Below are positions 47,055-59,004 of a DNA stretch of 64,000 nt, in pieces. Source of the DNA: Hofstenia miamia (Eukaryota; Xenacoelomorpha; Acoela; Hofsteniidae). The stretch covers positions 437,163 to 501,162 of the forward strand of contig CABFPE010000354.1 in NCBI GenBank assembly GCA_900660155.1, in the 5' to 3' direction. Every line of letters begins with the position of its first letter. The stretch's first letter is position 1. A program made the translations under genes and the position numbers. The notes under the pieces are model-generated. The model worked only from the letters and a program-made list of their open reading frames with translations, made no database searches and had not been told where the DNA came from.

Positions 47055-47354
47055 TTAATTCACTAGTTCAAAATCTTGACAAAACTCATTGTAAAAATCC
47101 TGCTCGTCTTGATTCAGTTCAAATTTTGCAAATTCAGAAAACTGATAACAGTGGTTGTATCTAATGTATAATAATCCTCCGACACAGTAGGCATGCCAAA
47201 ACTGAATGGTCAGCGGAAAATTGATATAATTTTGTAATTTGTAATTTTGTAAAGGAAAAAAATCAGAGTCAAGTTCTTGTACGAATTGTTTGTATTCATT
47301 ATTGTTTGAAGAAAGGTTTTGGAAGTTAATATGAATATATTTAGTCGAATTCAT
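47055..47354 (-). CDS. unassigned 99-residue open frame
   Basis: Starts MNSTKYIHINFQNLSSNNNE and ends DEQDFYNEFCQDFELVN. Rich in N, Q, F and Y with no domain I recognise. It may belong with the SGNH-like frame upstream on the same strand, as part of one mobile element, or be chance. GC-rich CCCGTACG/CGTACGGG motifs lie just past its end (46949-46997). Confidence 0.2.
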   Translation of the reverse strand: MNSTKYIHINFQNLSSNNNEYKQFVQELDSDFFPLQNYKLQNYINFPLTIQFWHAYCVGGLLYIRYNHCYQFSEFAKFELNQDEQDFYNEFCQDFELVN

Positions 47355-47670
47355 TGATTTATATTAATGCTTTATATATTAATGCTTTGCGTGTATTAGC
47401 CTACTTTGATTGGTCTGATAAGACCAGAATTAGGTTCAATTCCGACCATTATTAATAACTTATTTAAAAAGAGGAAATATTGTTTTGTCAATTATTTATT
47501 AATTATACGAAATAGTTTAAACGGGTGATAAATGCTACGCCTGCCTTTAATTTTGAGCTTTTTATTCAATAATGCATATTATTTTAAGAATTAAGGTAAA
47601 TAAGAATAATTATGAAAAATGCCCAGGGGGGGACTATTATAGGTTACGGTTAGATTGTTAATATAATAAT

Positions 47671-48720
47671 TTAAGAAAAATTTGTCATTAAGAAAGTCTT
47701 AAAAAATTTATGATTCTTTGAACCTCTGCGGGTGATGGTAGTGGTGTCGTATAAAGAACCGTACATATGCTTGATGTTGACGTTGAAGAGCAGGCGTGAT
47801 AAGCGGTCGGTAAGCGTCAAAGCGGTTTGTATCTTTCGGCAGCGGCATTTTTGAAATTTTGATGTGTCTTTGATTGCCGGTGGTCGTGGGTAAACTACAG
47901 TGCGTAATTGATGAAAATGGCTGCGGATTAAAGAGTCATTTGATACTGCTCGCAAGCATTGAGTAACCAAACCTCGAAAAATGGACACTGTTGCTTGTAA
48001 ACATTTGTGGATTTGGATTAGTTCCTAAACAAAAATATTTGAAGTTCTCAAAAACAGAATAAGTCAATAATTTCGAATTTTGCTTAATTATTAAATTTAG
48101 TTCAGTTGATTTTTTGTTGAACTCCTTGTTGTTATGGAAAGAGCCACCTCCCCTAAGAAAACTTTTGCTGAACTAAATTTAACGTGTATAGTATTAAACA
48201 AATTAGTGCATTTGTCTGTGTAATTTTCTTTTTGTTTCATTATATCATTTCGTCCCATCATAACTAATAATTTCTTAATTCGCTCTGAAAGTTGGTATTC
48301 TTTTAAGACTTCTGTAACGTCGTTAATGATGGCGCCCGGGTATGAATGTACGGCAACATTATGTTTCTTTATCAATCCTGCGGCTCAGAGGTTGCGGTAC
48401 ATTGAGGAACCAATAATAAGGACATCGGCTTCTTTGGAAGTCATGATCTTTTTTCTGTTTGCGAGTGCGTGTTCTTAACCTCCTTTTCCGCTTGTGGGAT
48501 TTTGGTGTGCGTTTCTAAAGGTTTTTCGTCAAAAGATGCTAGGAGATTATGTAGAATGATTAGCTCATCTTTTGCTAGATTCTTAAAAAGAGCTAATATT
48601 TTGGCTTATTTAGCTTCTCTTCTGGCGACGCAATGATAGCGGCGGAATTGATCGTGTTGAGCACCGAGTGCTCGCATGGACCGATTGCTTGCGACGAAAG
48701 CATCGGCAATCTCAATCATA
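47671..48720 (-). pseudogene. SGNH-hydrolase-like open frame, probably of a mobile element
   Basis: Minus strand from 48720: MIEIADAFVASNRSMRALGA, then LALFKNLAKDELIILHNLLA, then VLIIGSSMYRNL and KKHNVAVHSYPGAIINDV with LLVMMGRNDIMKQKENYTDK and FLGEV (48375-48097). The GSS and GRND motifs resemble blocks I and III of SGNH/GDSL esterases. Such domains occur in ORF1 proteins of some CR1-type LINEs. After a break, 47988-47671 reads MSIFRGLVTQCLRAVSNDSL and YPRPPAIKDTSKFQKCRCRK. Interrupted by at least two stops or shifts. Function as an esterase is inference. Confidence 0.45.
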
Positions 48721-48792
48721 AAAATTGAAGATGACTTTGCTCAATTATCTCATTATTTTGCCTCACAGAAATTGCGTGTTAATCCTACTATT

Positions 48793-48980
48793 GGGGCTCT
48801 GCGAGACCAATATTATCGTCATCCCAATCACATTTGGTCCCATTGAATTCGATTCCAGTATCGTCCCATCTCAGTCTCTTAAAATTTTCTATTTTGATCA
48901 AAATTAACAACAATTATGAGTAATATTCCAAAATTTGTGGTCCCAGCTTCTTCATTTTTGGTCCGTCCTAGTCCTAATTC
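48793..48980. repeat. dispersed repeat (GGGGCTCTGCGAGACC), copy 1
   Basis: Matches 52370-52555 over about 185 bases at near 88 percent, including TTAAAATTTTCTATTTTGAT and TTTTTGGTCCGTC. Repeated GTCCCA motifs look like hAT subterminal repeats. Confidence 0.75.
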
Positions 48981-48989
48981 TGCATTATA

Positions 48990-49700
48990 AAATCAAAAGC
49001 TAATTCCAAAAGTTGTTCTCAACAGAAGCTAAAGTTTAATCGCACCCAAATAGACCAAGTAGATAAATTTAAATACTTGGGAATTACATTTGACTCATTA
49101 CTTACCTTTCAAAAGCAATTTAATATAATCATTAAACAAATGGCTATTTGAATTAAGGCACTCAACAAAATATCTCAGTAGTTATCTATAAAAGCTAAAA
49201 TTCAGTTAATCCAGCCTATAGTATTAAGTCATTTTTATTATGGCAACGTACTTTATATGAATGTAAATAAAAATTTCCTAAAGAAAATTAATACAGTTAA
49301 GATGGTCCATGAGAGTTAGTAACGAACAACTATTCTGATATTGGTAATATTAAATGCAAAAACCTCAGTAAAAATTTCTTAAATCCCCAATGCCTAATTC
49401 AGATAAATGTATCAACAACATTGTATGAGATCGTAAACAACATCAACCCCTATGATAAAATAAATTTCCCTGATCTCGTCACACAGTTAAATACACAGAC
49501 TTGAAATATTAAACTAGTTCTTTTTAAAAAGAAAATAATGAGAAATTCATTCATTAATACCTCTATAATACTTTGGAATTAGTTACTGAATAATTTATAG
49601 ATATTCAAAAACATTGTCAAACGATTTTACTATAGTTCTAGAAAAGAAATAATTGAATTCAAAGGAAGGGGTTTCAAATTTTACAACCAGGATTATTCAA
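48990..49700 (+). mobile_element. LINE reverse transcriptase C-terminal fragment
   Basis: Plus strand: LKFNRTQIDQVDKFKYLGIT, then FDSLLTFQKQFNIIIKQMAI, then SHFYYGNVLYMNVNKNFLKK. This is the region after YADD (KYLGI-FD--L-F, then Y-N-L). It is consistent with being the displaced continuation of the LINE at 45040-46140. Confidence 0.65.
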
Positions 49701-50259
49701 CTAACAGGAATTAAAACGCCATAGCCCAAAGTTGCAATTTTCTATTTTGTATTGTTGTGAACAAAATTTCTTAGTCACATGCTTAGAAGGAAGTAGCTAA
49801 TCACATTTGGAAAGGTTGCTATGAAATTATTCTCAAATCAGTGATGTTAGTAATTGTTGTTGCCGTTCCTATGGGAACACGTTCAAGTTTGCAAGCGCTG
49901 TTCTGACACAGAAATTCGTTATTCCCTGAAATATACTTTTGGAGTAAAGTTAACTTATGAGATAAATCTATTGCACGTGTCCTAATTAAGATACTAATTG
50001 GAATGAATGTGTGAATGTCGTATTTACAATTGTTGAACGGCATAAAATGAATTTGCAACCCGCAATGTTTCTTTTTATATGTCTAGGGTGTTCGCACCAC
50101 GCTTTTTAATCGTTAATTCTTGATCGATTTTCAGTAGACCAAAATAGAGTAAATTTATGTTCTAAGAAACGCTTAAGTCGTTGTGAAATGTTTGGATTAT
50201 CATGTGAAAACGATTTTTCTAGGTCTTGCACATTAGGTATATGTTATTTTAAGATCGAT

Positions 50260-51000
50260 CTAAAAATGTTAAAGATCTTGGAGTATATTTAAAATCTAAT
50301 CTGTTATGGCATGAAAATGCACTAGTCAAATTGAAATTATGCAACTTGACTTTGTAAAATCTCTAAGAATCATTCCATTTAATTCTCTATATAAAACAAT
50401 AATTTAATCAAATTTAGTATAAAGGTCACAAGTGTGGTTTGCTAATTCCAGCGATTTGACTCAGAAACGTTTCATCAACGTTGCACTAAATGGATTGTGC
50501 CTGTTAAAAACTTATTATTGACTATCACTTCATTTACTTTCAATTCCACTTTGTCTCGAATTACTTGATCTTATACTATTTAATAAAATTCTAAATATTT
50601 GCTTTGACATTAATAGTTCAAATTTCATTGTGTACTATTTACCAACCCGTGAATACTTGAGATCAATTATGAAACATATTTTTAAGTCAATCGCTTGTTC
50701 AAAAGCGAAATCAACTCATTATTATTTCCATAGAAAAGTTTCACTTACTAACTACAATTTTTCTACATGAAGATACAAATGTAGGTAAATATACATTGAA
50801 AAATTTTCCTGGCAATTCTTTAAAACTTCTTACAACACAGTAGTAAAATGCTCACACTTTATAGTTTGTTCGTACTCCATATGCAGTAAAAAATATTTTA
50901 AATTTTATTAGCATATATATATTTTTTATTTGTTTTAATATTAGTGCTATTTTTTGACAAATAAGTCTATTTATTATTATTACTATTACTATTTAATATT
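50260..51000 (+). mobile_element. LINE 3' end with (TTA)n tail
   Basis: Plus strand: KDLGVYLKSNLLWHENA, VWFANSSDLTQKRFINVAL, ELLDLILFNKILNICFD and HYYFHRKVSLTNYNFST, all in the style of LINE C-termini. It is followed by AAATAAGTCTATTTATTATT and a TTA-repeat tail at about 50960-51000. The reading frame is broken in several places. Confidence 0.65.
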
Positions 51001-51394
51001 CTTCTACTAAAATGTAAGAAAAATCTAAATGAAATCTACATGTATTTGCGTTCAACATGTTCATTCGTGATTAACAAATTTGTTGGCACTAATAATAAAT
51101 TATTCAATATCAAACGATTTTATATTGCACATTGACTTTATTTTCTAATGGGCTTAATTAAACATTTCAGATGTAAAAGCGTGATGTTTATTTTGTTTTC
51201 GAAATGTCACTATTACTGATAAAAGTCGATTTCCTAAATTCTAGAATAATCATATAGGCTTACAATTTCTGAATTAGCAAAACAATTTGATTTAGAGTTG
51301 GATGGACAATTTTTACACTAAAATTAAATTTCTTGAGGCAAAACGCTTTAAGACTTAATGTTTTTATTATTTAATGTATTATTAATGTAATATT

Positions 51395-52290
51395 TAGGTG
51401 CGATCAAGGAGAAATATATGTTTTGGCTTGCAGTTTTCAGCTATTTAGTAATGATTGCTTTATTGTAAATTCTAAAGCAAACAAATCAAGTTTTCGAAAA
51501 TCAGCATATCGTGCGTAAATTAATTATAATTTTGTAATGATTTTTGTAAATTTCGAATATATTGCTTTAACTTTGTCCAATTTCTTATCACTTTTAAAAA
51601 AATTACAATACCAAAGAGATGAAATATTTTTAAATACTGATAGCGCTGATTAATATTTTATCTATCGGCAGGGATGGAAACGGCATTGCTGTGCACGGCG
51701 CCGTGCACAGCAAACTGCCGTTAATGTAACAGCCAACCAGAGGCCGTTAACGGTAAAAGAAAATAGCCATTTCTGAAGCTGCCGTCGAACATGCATTTTC
51801 TCGCCACAAATTGATCAACAACAGAATTCGGGCAAACTTATCTGCGGAGTCTGTGGATAATGAACTCTTTATAAGGTACACTTTTGATAGAATTTTAGAT
51901 GTTGCAGCACGAGATGTCACTGAAGCAGATATTACAAAAGAAATTTTTTAAATAGACACTTTGGAGGACTCAGATTAGTGTATTTTTTGTAACAATTCGT
52001 TTGTTGCATTTTGTATGAATGAAAATGGTCTATAACCAACGTTTTTATAAATAGCCGTTAACAGTCATCTTCCACCGTTAACAGTTCACAGCCAAAAGAG
52101 CCGTTAACGGCATTTTCAACATCCCTGTCTATCGGTCATTCGAATTGAATGCTTTTACATACTGATAGCGTGTTATAATCGTAAATAGCAGAGTGTTTTG
52201 AAACGCAATTAATATTAAATTCTGAATGCGTATGGAAATGGAAACGAAATTCAAAATTCAAAATTAGATATGTGGATATCTAGCAGCAAA
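51395..52290. repeat. dispersed repeat, copy 2, split by a hAT insertion
   Basis: Same repeat as 43896-44840 (TTTAGGTGCGATCAAGGAGA). It is interrupted at 51669-52127 by a hAT element with its target duplication. Confidence 0.7.
51669..52127 (+). mobile_element. short hAT element with transposase C-terminus
   Basis: Ends CAGGGATGGAAACGGCATTG and, from the right, CAGGGATGTTGAAAATGCCG. A perfect 8-base target duplication TCTATCGG lies at 51661-51668 and 52128-52135. The interior encodes AAVEHAFSRHKLINNRIRAN, LSAESVDNELFIRY, the hAT dimerisation region. GTTAACGG/CCGTTAAC motifs repeat near both ends, a palindromic subterminal repeat. At 459 bases it is non-autonomous. Confidence 0.92.
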
Positions 52291-52369
52291 ATTATTGCGG
52301 TAACTTTTTATGCTATATATTGAAAAATTATCCATAGAATCTACTACTCCTGACATACTGAACCAGGAT

Positions 52370-52560
52370 GGGGCTCTGCGAGACCAATATTTTCGTGGCC
52401 CCAGTCCCATTTAGTCCCATTGAATTCGATTCCAGTCCCGTCCCATCTCAGTCTCATAAAATTTTCTATTTTGATCAAAATTAACAACAGTTATGAGTAT
52501 CATTCCAAAATTCGTGGTCTCAGCTTCTTCGTTTTTGGTCCGTCTTAGTCCCATTGAATA
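52370..52560. repeat. dispersed repeat (GGGGCTCTGCGAGACC), copy 2
   Basis: Partner of 48793-48980. It is preceded by CAGGATGGGG at 52364, a possible hAT terminus. Many GTCCCA/GTCTCA motifs. The right end was not found. Confidence 0.7.
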
Positions 52561-52899
52561 CTTTGCTCTCTTGTCCCAGTCTCATGGGACTACAATTGTC
52601 CCACAGAACACAAAACCAGACACTTCTAATTTTGACCATTCGATGTTGGGTGCAAATTCTGAGACTGGTAATTAATTATAACCAGTGTTGTATACATTTT
52701 GACCCTGCCCATACAAAATTAATATTCTGATCCAATTCGGCTAAGCTCTGAAATAAGAGATGTAAAAATTAATTTTCACAGAAACTTGAGCTTTTCAAGA
52801 GTTTCGAATTGTAATCTATGTCGTAGTTTTGTAATAGTGAAACCTTCAAAACTGTTGACTCTCATTTTAGGATTAGGATGTTGTAATAACAAACTACTG

Positions 52900-53310
52900 A
52901 TCTTTTTCTATACCACAGGTAAATTTTATTGTATGGAGGATTGGAGAACTTAAGAAAATTGAAAAAATCGAATTCATAAATGTCAAGAAGTAATTTGTTA
53001 AGAAAAGTAAGATCAAGAAACTTGAGGTAAAGGGAAAAGTCTAGTCTTAAGAAGAAGTTTTTGGTAAATTTGATTATAGAAGGAAAAATTGGAATGTCGG
53101 TGCACAAAATCAGAATTAAAGTTAGAAACCTGCTTCGTAAAATCATTGATGAATATTGAGAAGATAGACCAAGAATCGAACCCTTGAGGTACACGAGATG
53201 TCATAGGACGTTCATCAGAAAGATAATCGGAAATACCGAGTTTCAAAAGTTTGCCTAATATAATATAATGGGGAACTTTATCAAAAGCTTTTTGAAAGTC
53301 AAGATAAGCG
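52900..53310 (-). mobile_element. LINE reverse transcriptase fragment, second subfamily
   Basis: Minus strand: AYLDFQKAFDKVPHYIILGK (motif A with catalytic D), LKLGISDYLSDERPMTSRVP then QGFDSWSIFSIFINDF (motif B region). Typical of CR1/Jockey-like LINEs (DF-KAFDKVPH, RVPQG). The YADD region downstream is decayed. Confidence 0.7.
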
Positions 53311-53877
53311 CTAAAAAGAATAAAGAAATAGAAGCATTCATAACATTTTTGGATATATTTTGATACACATTAATGGCCATTTCAACGGAGTGCTAACGTT
53401 TATTCACTTTTTCAAATTATTGGATAACTCGGTTGTGTTCGATTTTATAGCAACTTGTTCACTTCCGTTTATGAAAGCAGATAATTTCTGCGGCAAGGGA
53501 GTCAAGTTTAATAAAGCTCCTGTATCTCCTTCTGAAATTTTCATATACATGTATAGTCGTATCTTTTGGCACTTGTTTGCAATTTATTAAGCATGCTAAT
53601 CTTAAAATTCAAAGAGGTTAATTGATATTAATAAATTACACATGTCTCATAAATTACCACCACATGTTATCAAACAACTTTTCTAGTTATGCGTTACATG
53701 AGTTATCCTAATGCACGCATATCATTTTCTAGCTTAGGGAACTGTTTTAGTAATCAAATTTTCAGTCCAGCTGAAATGAGCTTTCGATGTCTTAAGCAAT
53801 ATTTAGTATAAAAAGCATGCATGCAGTTCTAGTTCTTTAGTTGATTGCTATTAAAGTATAATTACTTCATGGACTGT

Positions 53878-54442
53878 CAGACCCGTAGCCATGGGTAAGT
53901 GTTAGGAGGACGAACTCCTCCTGGAAGGTCAAGCAACCCCTCTAGACAACAAAGTTAAAAGCAAAATCAGCATGTAAAAATAAAATTTGTTAATCCAGTT
54001 AATCAATTGTTATAACTTCGCTCTCAATAAGTTTTATTTTATGTATAGTTTCACAAACTTTTCACCGGGCTTCGTCCACTTTCGATCACTTATTTGATCA
54101 TTATTAAGCCCATGCTACACGAACAATTTTTCTCGCCAATTTTTGTTGGCCAACGAAAATCGTTCGTGTAGCACCCTTCTTCCACGACTAAAATCGGGAG
54201 TAATTATCTAGACAAAAGTTGTTCGTTCGGACGACAAAAATCGGCGACAAAAGTTGTTCGTGTAGCATGGGCTTTAGTTAACCTCTCCCGTAAAGAATCC
54301 CTCCCATGTAAGCAACATAATATTAAAATGGTATACAGTTTTGTTAAAATTTTAGTTTAAATTTTAAGGAAAGCCGAAATTCCCATCAACGCCTTATGAA
54401 TGCGTGTCGACCCCCTTAGGTGCTAATACTGGCTTCGGGCTG
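53878..54442. mobile_element. hAT non-autonomous element
   Basis: Left end CAGACCCGTAGCCATGGGTA. The right end read inward is CAGCCCGAAGCCAGTATTAG. A perfect 8-base target duplication TGGACTGT lies at 53870-53877 and 54443-54450. The CAGACCCGTAGCCA start is common among animal hAT families. No coding frame; carries a nested MITE. Confidence 0.9.
54107..54273. mobile_element. PIF/Harbinger-type MITE nested in the hAT element
   Basis: Perfect inverted ends AGCCCATGCTACACGAACAA and TTGTTCGTGTAGCATGGGCT, with TTA target duplications at 54104-54106 and 54274-54276. A third, inverted GATTTT/AAAATC pair lies inside. At 167 bases it cannot code. TTA targets and this terminus style point to PIF/Harbinger or a related group. 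A related short stretch (AAAGTTGTTCGTGTAG) lies at 63956-63971. Confidence 0.88.
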
Positions 54443-54450
54443 TGGACTGT

Positions 54451-56895
54451 TTATTTTGTTTCACTTCGGCAGTAGCTTTTTGTTTTAGATTTTTTTCTGC
54501 GAATGTCCTAAATTTTATTATGTTATCAATTACCAACAATATATTCGGTACACTTACAGATTATTATCCTCAACAAATGTTTTCTAATTCGATTTACGTT
54601 AGACACATTGAAAATCAACAAATGATGAAAAAGTTATAATAGAAAACTTTGCACTAAGTTTTCGAATCATTCAAAATTAGAACGTTTACCTAGAGAAATG
54701 AAAAACATTAACATCTGCTATCATTGACGTAAATTCTATACTAATGACTAAATGGCAAACCACAATTAATCGTAACTCTCTTGACGGATTGTATGTTTTA
54801 TTAATTCTTTATTACGCTATTATCAAGTGGCATCAATTATCAAATGTTTTTCTGCCCTTTTAAATATAGTAAATCTTCAGATTTATTTCTATATGCATTA
54901 AAAGAGTTTCTTGTAGTTATCTTCAATATCTAAGACTGTCAAATTGAGGAATTTATTATTCCTGCAAGTGCCATCATCTTCAACTTTTTAAGTAACATTG
55001 TGAGAAATATCGTTCATCAAAATCATTGGCATTAATGATACGACTAAAGGACTTAATATACATGTAGTACCTTGAAGAATATCTCACAGTGGTGTGCTCA
55101 GCGTTTGTATCATTGTTTAATAAGGGGTATTAAAAATAATGATATTGTGTACTGTGAATATTTTATCAATGACCAATTTTATCAAGATATATATTAATAA
55201 TGTCATGAAGATATTTGAATGATAAAGTCGTTGTTGTTGATATTGCTTTGTCTACTCTTGGATTGATTCACAGCATGGTTAGAATAGAATAGAATGGAAT
55301 AGAAGACTATCTATTAAGAGCAAATTACACTCATGTGCACTCAACATATTGTCAATAAAGAATGAATAATAACACCATTTACAAAAGTCTGATATAATTC
55401 TACACTTAGGTTATGGTGATTTTATTAACTTCTTATGATAACATAATCATATTTATAGAACTTAAAACCTCTCTATTTATATACGAATGGTGTGACATTA
55501 ATAGCTTCTATGTACATGTAGATAACTTCTACGCATTCTGAGCAGCTAACTTATAATAAAAAATCGAGTTCAATAGACATGTATTATGCTTTGATGATAG
55601 TCTCAGAAATTCAGGTACATATTTATTTAGAAAAATTGAAGAAATTCTACAGTTGAATATCCATAGTATATAATACATCATCGTAATCCAGGAGTCTTCA
55701 ACAACTGTACCTTGTGTAATCGTCAGGTCTGCCATGAGAAATCATCAAATTTTACCCATTTGGTCTAAAATTATTTTTAATGAACAAATTATTATTTGCA
55801 GATCGACCTAAGACATTTTCAAATATTTATGCTATAATAGTGATTCGTAGCATAATCTTATAATGACTATACTACATTGTTAACATAGGAGACCACAGAG
55901 TAACATTTGTTTAACAAATTGTTCTGTTTAGTTTACTTTGTGTGTGTCGTTTTAAGTATTTATTACTTACTGCATCAAACAATTATTAAGTTATTTTTAA
56001 AATAGTTTAGAAAGTTAATAAGGTTAAAAAAATTCAAATATGCCTAATAGTTATTGCATAACCAAAAATTGCGTACAGCATATTTTGAAAAATAATAATT
56101 TTAAAATGTGGCCTCATACAGCTCGACTCTTCGAATATCAACTACTTCAGTTGCGCAGCCCGGTCCCTATTTAACGTAATGCAAGCCTCAATAATTTGTT
56201 ATATATTGAATATTTAATATTTGCGAAAGATTGCAATACTTTGACAAAATGAAAATAATTTTATTAATTTTTAGCTGTTTGATATTTTTACAATGTTCAT
56301 CTTAATAAATGGATTAAATGTAATTTTAATACTGACTATAGGCAATTGATGTAAAAATGTAGAAGTATTGAGAAATGTGAAAACCTATATTTACAATAGA
56401 ACAGTTTTTGATGATACCATAGAAATGAGCTTAAAAACACTTTTTTATCACACATCGAAGCTATTTCCAGACTTCATATGCATCCCTGTAATTTTACTGC
56501 TTAGGATGACAAAATAATTCTGGTGTGCATGACATCCTGTCAAAACGACTCTAAAACTCCTTGAAATCAGGATAAGAACAGAATGAGAAATGGGTCGACC
56601 ATACTAGATCCATTAAATACTCATTTCTTTAGATTACAACATTGACAACTACAAACCTCTGTTTGTTAGTTTGTTTGCTTATATTAATTAGAGATGAATG
56701 AATTATGGTTCAAAAAGAGCTTAATCATGTGCCAAAATTTTCGTTCCGTCTAGAGTTGAAAATGAACGGATATTCCCAAAGCCAGAACAACAAAACGCAA
56801 CCATTCATTTGTAAGAAAAATTGATTGAAAACTTTGCAAATAACTAAATATAGCTTAATCGATGCTTTAAATATTTCATTGCAGCAAAAATTACT
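54451..56895. other. no gene seen
   Basis: AT-rich. Short open frames such as 54442-54639 and 55529-55735 have no recognised domain. A short GAATA-type repeat (TAGAATAGAATAGAATGGAA) lies at 55280-55299. Confidence 0.5.
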
Positions 56896-56901
56896 TTAGA
56901 T

Positions 56902-57639
56902 CAGAGATAGAGGTGGGGCGGGGTGGGGCAGGGCGGGTATAGGGCAAAATTTTTCTAAAGTGGGTATACATGGGGCAAAAGTGGGGCAAAAACACTTTTT
57001 AGTAAAGAATGATTGAAGTAAGAGATTGCCAATTTTAGAGATTGTAAAGTATTTTCTTACATCAAATTTCTCTGCTTAAAAAAATTTAATTTACTTGGAA
57101 AAATTTAGTCGCTTTTTGAAAAATTGATTACCATGCATTTTTAGCTCTTGAAGAAATCTGATTCTATTCAATGATGTCAGCAAGATTATTTTGATCTGAT
57201 TTGTAGTCAATTGACTTCGCAATTACAGTGGAAGGAGTACAATTTTCCTTGTATAAATGTATTAATAAAATATAAAAAGCTCTATAGCACTAAAATTAAA
57301 TTTTATTTTGCTATCAATAATGTTATTAATATGCATTAACATCACGTTTGTTATTAGATTACTTATGGTACTAATAGTAAAGGTAACACTTAAAAAGTGG
57401 TTTTGTATCTTTTAGACAACAAGGATTCAAAATATTTAAATGGTGGTGTGGTGGAGTGCAATGAAAATTGTCTTAGAACAAATATAGAGCAGAATTTTTT
57501 AGTAGGCCAATTTGGGGCTGTAGAATATAAAACGTGGGGCAATGGGGGGCAGATGTCAACACATGGAAATTGGACAGGACACAAATTCTGTGGGGCGGGG
57601 CAGGCCAGTTCACAAAAATCCGCCCCACTACCATCTCTG
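56902..57639. mobile_element. hAT-like non-autonomous element, GGGGC-rich
   Basis: Ends CAGAGATAGAGGTGGGGCGG and, from the right, CAGAGATGGTAGTGGGGCGG. Flanking octamers CTTTAGAT and TTTCAGAT agree at six of eight positions, consistent with an aged target duplication. TGGGGCA/GGGGCGGG motifs cluster within 100-130 bases of each end, a clear GC contrast with the surroundings. The 89-residue frame at 57397-57666 has no recognised domain. Confidence 0.75.
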
Positions 57640-59004
57640 TTTCAGATATCGATGGCAAAAGTATAAACAGATCTATATTTCTTTAGTTAATAATGAGCAA
57701 AACAATATGAGAATGGAAAGAAAAATCCATTTCCACCACAACCCTTGTTGGAGTTTAATGTATTGACATAGTACTTTGGTACATGCATCAGAAAATCCTG
57801 TTTGTAAATTTTTGTAGCATAATAGAGTGATTGATTACATCACATTTTTTCGATAACCTTAGACACAAACGCGTAGTATAAATTTTAATGACTATTTTAG
57901 AATTCCTGGATTTAAATATTATTCAAAAACTCTAAATTAGCGGAATGCATAGAAATATGCTTTTGTCAATTATTCTATTGAGTTACCAGAGTGAAATATG
58001 ATTTTATTGTTGCAAGTCTCAGGTAGTATTATTTACAAAAATTAAAAAGCAGATGATTTAATTGTACATTACTGTACACCTTTTTCTAGTATATTTCAAT
58101 TTGTCTATTAAATTTTATGTAAATATCTTGGTCATCAGTCTATGTAATAACTTACAAACACATATTTCATAATTGTAGGTATAGGATTTCGGCAATTGAA
58201 TAGGTGAAACTGGTATTTTCTTCAGATGTAAGAATGAGTTGGCTGCAATCGAATAGATTCATTAGTTGTGTCAATACCTGCATTAGTAATTTGGTAGGGG
58301 CAGTTGACGCTAGGTTGGGCTTGTGAAATGTGGCATATAGGTTAATTTTGTCGAATTATAGTTAACATAACAATGCAATTACAGCACAATTGAATTAGAA
58401 TTGTTTATATGCACATATCAATCAACACATTAAACATATATCCAATCAAACTCACTTTATAATGTTTATCGAATTCTTTAAAACACAAAAAATTTTCATT
58501 GGCGTAAAAGAAGAATATGGTGGGTAGAATTGTCGGTGTTTTAAATGTGGCAGAAATAAAATTGGCCTAAGAATCGACTCAATTACAATTCCGACAATAT
58601 CACAATACGCATGTAATCAAAACCATCAAAACATTGCGTTATTTGGCGCATGGAATATAAACTATTGAGCAAAATTGAGCAAAATATAATTGATCTTTTT
58701 TTAAACATATTTGATCTGAAAATATCGAATCCACATACACCTCTTAGGATCACTCAAACTAGTAGAACTTAAAAAATTATATCGAATTATCAGAAAATAG
58801 CTGCAAGAATTTCAAATACTTTTCAGTAGAATGCTCTTTCTCTGATTACAGTATTAGAGCAATTAGACATAAAAAATGCACCAAACATCCAAAGTTAAAT
58901 CGAAAGAGAAGCTATAACAATAATAAAGAAAAACAGTCTCTTTCCGCTGAAATTTGATTCGATTGATAACAAACATTACATCTCAATTTTTTTCTATCAA
59001 AAAA
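57640..59004. other. no gene seen
   Basis: AT-rich sequence without supportable open frames or repeat ends. Confidence 0.5.

Noticed and set aside
47425-47460. tRNA gene suggested by a GGTTCAATTCC box
   Set aside because: The bases around it do not form a five-pair T stem, and no acceptor stem or D arm can be drawn at tRNA spacing.
49819-50058. 79-residue minus-strand open frame as a host exon
   Set aside because: No domain, no paired splice sites in phase with any other exon, and it is surrounded by LINE fragments.
57397-57766. Overlapping open frames at 57.4-57.8 kb
   Set aside because: They arise from the GC-rich end of the hAT-like element, which keeps several frames open at once. No protein family fits.
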